Below, in pieces: positions 60,489 to 64,000 of a stretch of 64,000 nucleotides of DNA. Source of the DNA: CAVVFX01 sp963777595 (lineage in GTDB: Bacteria; Acidobacteriota; Terriglobia; Bryobacterales; Bryobacteraceae); the NCBI GenBank assembly GCA_963777595.1, contig CAVZRE010000031.1:1-64000 (forward strand), written 5' to 3'. The notes below the pieces were generated by a model that had not been told where the DNA came from, did no database searches, and worked only from the letters and a program-made list of their open reading frames with translations. The position numbers and the translations under genes are program-made. Position 1 is the stretch's first letter. Every line of letters begins with the position of its first letter.

Positions 60489-61856
60489 ATGAACTACTTC
60501 CGATGCATCCTCGCGTTTGCAGTGGCGAGCTACGGCTTGGCGCAGCAAACCGATCCGGCGAATCAGTCACCGGCGACCGTTCCACCGTCTGAGCGCTGGA
60601 ACCTCTATTACCAGGCCACTTCCATCGGCGATTACCACGGCGGATTTCCAGCTCAGTACAGCGGTGCCCTGAGCCTCTCCAATCATCCCGAGGCGGACGT
60701 CTCTCTCACCTCTACTCTTTTTCTCGGATGGCGCTTGGGGAACGCTCAGTTTTATATCAATCCCGAGATCGCCGGAGGACGTGGCTTTAGCGGAGTCAAT
60801 GGCCTCGCCGACCCTCCCAACGGAGAATTGCCGCGCGTCGCGACAGCGACCCCGAAGCCTTACCTTGCGCGTGCCTATATCACCTACGATTTCGGCTTCG
60901 GCGACCCGCAGGAAACCATTACGAGCGATGAAAACCAGCTCGCGGGCTCTCGCCCTATGACCCGTTACACCGTTACCGCGGGCCGCTTTTCATTAAGCGA
61001 TTTCTTCGACGACAACCGGTACACGCACGATCCGCGGACTCAGTTCGAGTCTTGGGCCACCATGTTCAACGGCGCCTGGGACTATCCGGCCGACACGCGA
61101 GGTTACACCTGGGGTTTGGTGCAGGAGTTTCATACCAAAAATTGGTCGCTCCGCTATGGAGCCGCCGCCGAGCCTCGCGTTGCCAACGGACTTCGCTTCG
61201 ACCGCCGCCTGTTTCGGGACCGCGGAGACAATTTCGAGCAGGAGCACCGGCATGACATCCATGGACATCCCGGTGCGATCCGGGTCCTCGAATTCGCCTT
61301 GCATACCGACTCCGGCAACTACGCGGAAGCGCTCAAATTGAGTGAGCAAACCGGGGAGGCTCCGAACGTGATTCTGACGCGCCGTCCCGGTACGCTGAAA
61401 TATGGCTTCGGGATCAGCGCGGACCAGGAACTGACCAAGGACGTCGGCATCTTTCTGCGCCTCGGTTGGAACGATGGCAAAACGGAGAGCTTTGCCTTCA
61501 CCGCTATCGATCGTTTGGCCAGCAGCGGAATCTCGGTTACGGGAACCCGTTGGAAACGGCCGGACGACACCGTGGCCTCGGCGCTCACAGTGGGCGGGTT
61601 ATCCGGAGTCCACGCATCGTATCTCGCCCACGGAGGCTACGATTTTCTCATCGGCGACGGACGCTTGACCTATGCACCTGAGTATGTGTGGGAAAGCTAC
61701 TACAACGCCCGGCTCTTTGCCGGTTTCTTCGCCGCCATCGATGTGCAGCATGACGCGAATCCTGCATATAACCAGGCTCGCGGCCCGGTTTGGGTCTACA
61801 GCCTGCGGTTACATTTGCAGGTGGCGTTGCACAAACATGGAACAGCCACCCCCTGA
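60489..61856 (+). CDS. Outer-membrane porin, OprB-like
   Basis: The start ATG 60489 gives a signal peptide (MNYFRCILAFAVASYGLAQ). The 455-residue protein shows OprB-type phrases: RWNLYYQATSIGDYHGGFPA, SLTSTLFLGWRLGNAQFYIN, PEIAGGRGFSGVNGLADPPN and TVTAGRFSLSDFFDDNRYTH. It continues YGFGISADQELTKDVGIFLR and ends in VYSLRLHLQVALHKHG, an outer-membrane strand. Sugar or anion uptake is the family role. Control by a nickel/cobalt sensor would be new for such a porin. A longer in-frame start at 60453 is less likely because it lacks a signal. Confidence 0.85.
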   Translation: MNYFRCILAFAVASYGLAQQTDPANQSPATVPPSERWNLYYQATSIGDYHGGFPAQYSGALSLSNHPEADVSLTSTLFLGWRLGNAQFYINPEIAGGRGFSGVNGLADPPNGELPRVATATPKPYLARAYITYDFGFGDPQETITSDENQLAGSRPMTRYTVTAGRFSLSDFFDDNRYTHDPRTQFESWATMFNGAWDYPADTRGYTWGLVQEFHTKNWSLRYGAAAEPRVANGLRFDRRLFRDRGDNFEQEHRHDIHGHPGAIRVLEFALHTDSGNYAEALKLSEQTGEAPNVILTRRPGTLKYGFGISADQELTKDVGIFLRLGWNDGKTESFAFTAIDRLASSGISVTGTRWKRPDDTVASALTVGGLSGVHASYLAHGGYDFLIGDGRLTYAPEYVWESYYNARLFAGFFAAIDVQHDANPAYNQARGPVWVYSLRLHLQVALHKHGTATP

Positions 61857-61898
61857 CTTGTCAAGGATGATGAGCCGCGAGCCAGCCCTCCCCGTATA

Positions 61899-61950
61899 AT
61901 AGGCTTTAGCCTGTGCCTTTCCAGTGCCATAGGCTTTAGTGCCCGGCTGC
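61899..61950. repeat. Intergenic repeat with hairpin, related to the 56.1 kb element
   Basis: ATAGGCTTTAG occurs twice (from 61899 and from 61929); the first continues as AGGCTTTAGCCTGT, also found at 56.1 kb. CGGCTGC/GCAGCCG (61934-61940 and 61944-61950) forms a perfect 7-base stem with loop GCA. The element lies between the convergent porin and ssb genes. The segment GCGCAGCAGCCGCTAA also appears at about 16,453. Confidence 0.65.
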
Positions 61951-61978
61951 GCAGCAGCCGCTAATTCAACTCACGAAA

Positions 61979-62473
61979 CTAAAACGGGACGTCGTCCTCA
62001 GTCACCCCTTGGCCAAAATCGTCGTGCGATGAGGAAGCTGGGGGCTGTGCCGCCGGTGGACGAGCGCTCCTCGGCATCGAGACCGGGCCTGGCGAATATT
62101 CTCCGCTCGACTGATCTCCTCCCCCGCCGCCGGCGCCGCCGCGCCCGCCGAGCAGGACGACGTCTTCCGCAACCACGTCGGTGGTCCAGACCTTCTTGCC
62201 GTCCTTATCCTCGTAGCTACGGGTCTGAATGCGGCCTTCCACATAGAGCTGCGTGCCCTTCAGCAAGTAGGGTGCGACATTCTCGCCTTGCCAAAGCGTC
62301 ACGTTCGTCCAGTTGGTTTCGTCCTTCCACTCACCGGACTGCCTGTCCTTCCAGCGGCGATTGGTCGCCACCGAGAACTTCGTGACAGAGGTCCCCCCTG
62401 GAGTGAACTTGGTTTCGGCGTCACGGCCGAGATGCCCTATCAGGATGACTTTATTAACGCTGCGCGATGCCAT
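61979..62473 (-). CDS. ssb: Single-stranded DNA-binding protein
   Basis: This 164-residue SSB starts MASRSVNKVILIGHLGRDAE, then TKFTPGGTSVTKFSVATNRR, the aromatic DNA-binding strand WKDETNWTNVTLWQGENVAP and YVEGRIQTRSYEDKDGKKVW. A Gly/Pro-rich linker follows, and the acidic partner-binding tip ends DDVPF. The longer upstream frame has no conserved residues, so ATG 62473 is chosen. Monocistronic. The 237 bases upstream, to the next gene at 62711, hold its promoter and no visible gene. Confidence 0.97.
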   Translation of the reverse strand: MASRSVNKVILIGHLGRDAETKFTPGGTSVTKFSVATNRRWKDRQSGEWKDETNWTNVTLWQGENVAPYLLKGTQLYVEGRIQTRSYEDKDGKKVWTTDVVAEDVVLLGGRGGAGGGGGDQSSGEYSPGPVSMPRSARPPAAQPPASSSHDDFGQGVTEDDVPF

Positions 62474-62710
62474 TACTTCTGCACTGTAGCAGGAGGGCGG
62501 AAAAGAGGCAACCCGATTTTTGACTGAGCCTTCCCTATCTACGTCTACGGCTTCTCCACCCCATCTGAAGGCGCCCGGTCGGCGCGCGACGGTCGTTCTG
62601 CCTGAGTTCGCAAAATTGGTTGCCGCAACCTGTCCGTCCGACAGCAACATGGATCGCCTGACTCTCCCAGTCCACCAGAAATCGCCTGATCACATATAGT
62701 ATTTAAGAAC

Positions 62711-64000
62711 ATGGGCGCTGGCATTCAGTACTTCCTTCACAGCCTGGGAGTAACTCATGAAGTATTATTCTGGCTGATCTGGTGCCCACTCACATTAGTC
62801 GCCTCCGTGGTCGCCGCGCGGCTGATGCGGCATGCGGCCCACCGCGAAACTGCACCACCGTCGGGCCCCCAATCTTCCCCGTTCAAATGGTCTCCTCGCG
62901 ACGCGCTACTCCTAGCCTCGCTGGCATTGGTGCTCGGTGCCTATATCGCCACAATTCTGGTATGGGAGGATTTTACCTGGTACGACGATTCTTTCCTGAC
63001 CGCGTATTCACTCCGCGGATCCAATCTCCACGCTCCGATCTGGCCCGAGCTTGGGCGCTTTTTCCCGCTCGCCCTGCAAGAGTTCAATCTGATCAGGCAC
63101 TTTACGACAACGGTGTCTGGCTATTACTCGCTGCAGATTGCTCAACTCCTGGTCCTCGCTTCGGTGATCTTTATTCTGGACGATCGAATGAGTACCGCCC
63201 AGCGAGTGATGCTCACCGCTCTGGTTGTGTTCACTCCCACCTTTGTCGTGAGTTTCTCCGGGCTGACTTATCCGGAACGCAATATCTTGTTCTTACTCGG
63301 CTGCCTGGCGCTGTTTATCAAATCGTTCGAAAGGACCCACGCCGTGATCTGGGCTGTCGCCGCCGTGGTTTCCGCGCAGCTCATGCTTTATTTGAAGGAG
63401 CCGGTATTCGCGCTCTTGCTGTGTTTTGCCGCTGCAAGACTCATCTTGCGCTCTTGGACGCCCAACCCTGCCCGTTGGAATTTCGCCCATCTGCGGGGAC
63501 CGGAAAGTCTCTTGGATCTCTGCCTCGCCGCCGTTTCACTGTCCTACCTTGCGATCTACGTCGTCATGAGGTTTCCCCACGCGACATCCCAAGACCTAGC
63601 CTGCTGCCGCGCGTCGTTTCGCGAAGTGATTCTCTATTACCTTCGAGTCGACGCGCTCGCGTGGGTTTTCGCAGTGGTGGTCGCAGTCAGAGCCTATAGT
63701 ATCTTCCGCGGCCGGACGGAGCCTCACTTGTTGTGGGACGGACTCGCATGCGGCGGCGTCGTGTATATGGCCGCCTACCTCGTCCTTCGGATGACCAATA
63801 CCTACTATATGGCCCCAGTCGACCTGATTGCCGTACCCTACCTGGGGCGTCTCCTGTTTTCCTCATGGAGAGGGATGCGCCCCCTGGTTCGAGTCGCGAT
63901 TGCCGCGCTCGCCGTAGTCCTCGTCTGTCAGAATCTAGAGCTCTCGGCGCTCAGACTCTTGGAGCGAAAGTTGATCGTCCGCCAGAAGGCCGCGATCGCC
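62711..64000 (+). CDS. Polytopic membrane protein, GT-C-like, incomplete at window end
   Basis: The frame is open from ATG 62711 to the last base (430 codons). It starts MGAGIQYFLHSLGVTHEVLF and has about ten helices. A loop after helix two (TILVWEDFTWYDDSFLTAYS) carries acidic residues, as in GT-C sugar transferases. A later segment reads LIRHFTTTVSGYYSLQIAQL, and TYPERNILFLLGCLALF follows. A later loop holds LYLKEPVFALLLCFAAARL. It resembles the protein at 26.9-28.3 kb in overall plan. No substrate can be inferred and the C-terminus is missing. Confidence 0.7.
   Translation, partial: MGAGIQYFLHSLGVTHEVLFWLIWCPLTLVASVVAARLMRHAAHRETAPPSGPQSSPFKWSPRDALLLASLALVLGAYIATILVWEDFTWYDDSFLTAYSLRGSNLHAPIWPELGRFFPLALQEFNLIRHFTTTVSGYYSLQIAQLLVLASVIFILDDRMSTAQRVMLTALVVFTPTFVVSFSGLTYPERNILFLLGCLALFIKSFERTHAVIWAVAAVVSAQLMLYLKEPVFALLLCFAAARLILRSWTPNPARWNFAHLRGPESLLDLCLAAVSLSYLAIYVVMRFPHATSQDLACCRASFREVILYYLRVDALAWVFAVVVAVRAYSIFRGRTEPHLLWDGLACGGVVYMAAYLVLRMTNTYYMAPVDLIAVPYLGRLLFSSWRGMRPLVRVAIAALAVVLVCQNLELSALRLLERKLIVRQKAAIA

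Noticed and set aside
62782..63699. A 305-codon + strand frame near the window end
   Set aside because: It overlaps the real frame that is open from 62711 to 64000 and encodes membrane helices; the shadow lacks hydrophobic periodicity.

Overview
The window looks like a metagenome-style contig from acidic soil or peat, built from two unlike parts. Bases 1 to about 6,085 are very GC-rich and carry genes typical of Alphaproteobacteria (Acetobacteraceae/Rhodospirillales type): the end of a branched-chain amino acid ABC transporter (livM, livG, livF), a cupredoxin-like protein, an outer-membrane porin, an unrecognised secreted protein, a small membrane protein, a REP-like palindromic repeat and a BBP7-family beta-barrel protein. 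From about 6,095 to the end the gene families, base composition and repeats fit an acidobacterium of the 'Candidatus Solibacter' kind. The switch cuts fliF in half, so a chimeric assembly join is the simplest explanation.

The acidobacterial part runs as follows. 6.1-10.6 kb: flagellar basal-body and export genes fliF(partial)-fliG-fliH-fliI-fliJ. 10.6-15.1 kb: a planctomycete-type cytochrome/DUF1549-DUF1553 protein with its DUF1501 partner. 15.2-18.7 kb: an acidobacterial regulator-like membrane protein, an alpha/beta hydrolase, a DUF1080 protein and DoxX. 18.8-23.0 kb: addB-like helicase-nuclease, rdgB, rph and a 46-residue membrane protein in one leftward unit. 23.1-24.7 kb: exosortase and EpsI. 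24.7-29.3 kb: a cupin and a flavin-reductase-like fusion, an Lrp regulator, a GT-C-like membrane protein and murB. 29.5-32.7 kb and 45.0-52.5 kb: two blocks of purine and ureide catabolism. 32.9-44.9 kb, between them: a FecR-domain protein, an S53 peptidase with five Ig-like repeats, an MFS transporter, glutamine synthetase, an esterase, a sialidase-like protein and a phosphodiesterase. 52.8-60.1 kb: serine hydrolase, parvulin plus formylglycine-generating enzyme, inositol oxygenase with a divergent LacI regulator, argS. 60.1-64.0 kb: an RcnR-like metal sensor, a porin, ssb and a membrane protein that runs off the end.

Together the two purine blocks encode almost every step from guanine to glyoxylate: guanine deaminase, xanthine dehydrogenase (two subunits), urate oxidase, OHCU decarboxylase, allantoinase, allantoate amidohydrolase, ureidoglycine aminohydrolase and a probable ureidoglycolate amidohydrolase. 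This is the plant-type route that releases all nitrogen as ammonia without urea. Only a 5-hydroxyisourate hydrolase is not seen. A glutamine synthetase gene lies between the blocks.

Many genes in both parts carry single-base frameshifts, often in homopolymers and including normally essential genes such as glnA. They read as sequencing errors rather than decay. No tRNA, rRNA, CRISPR array, IS element or phage gene was seen.
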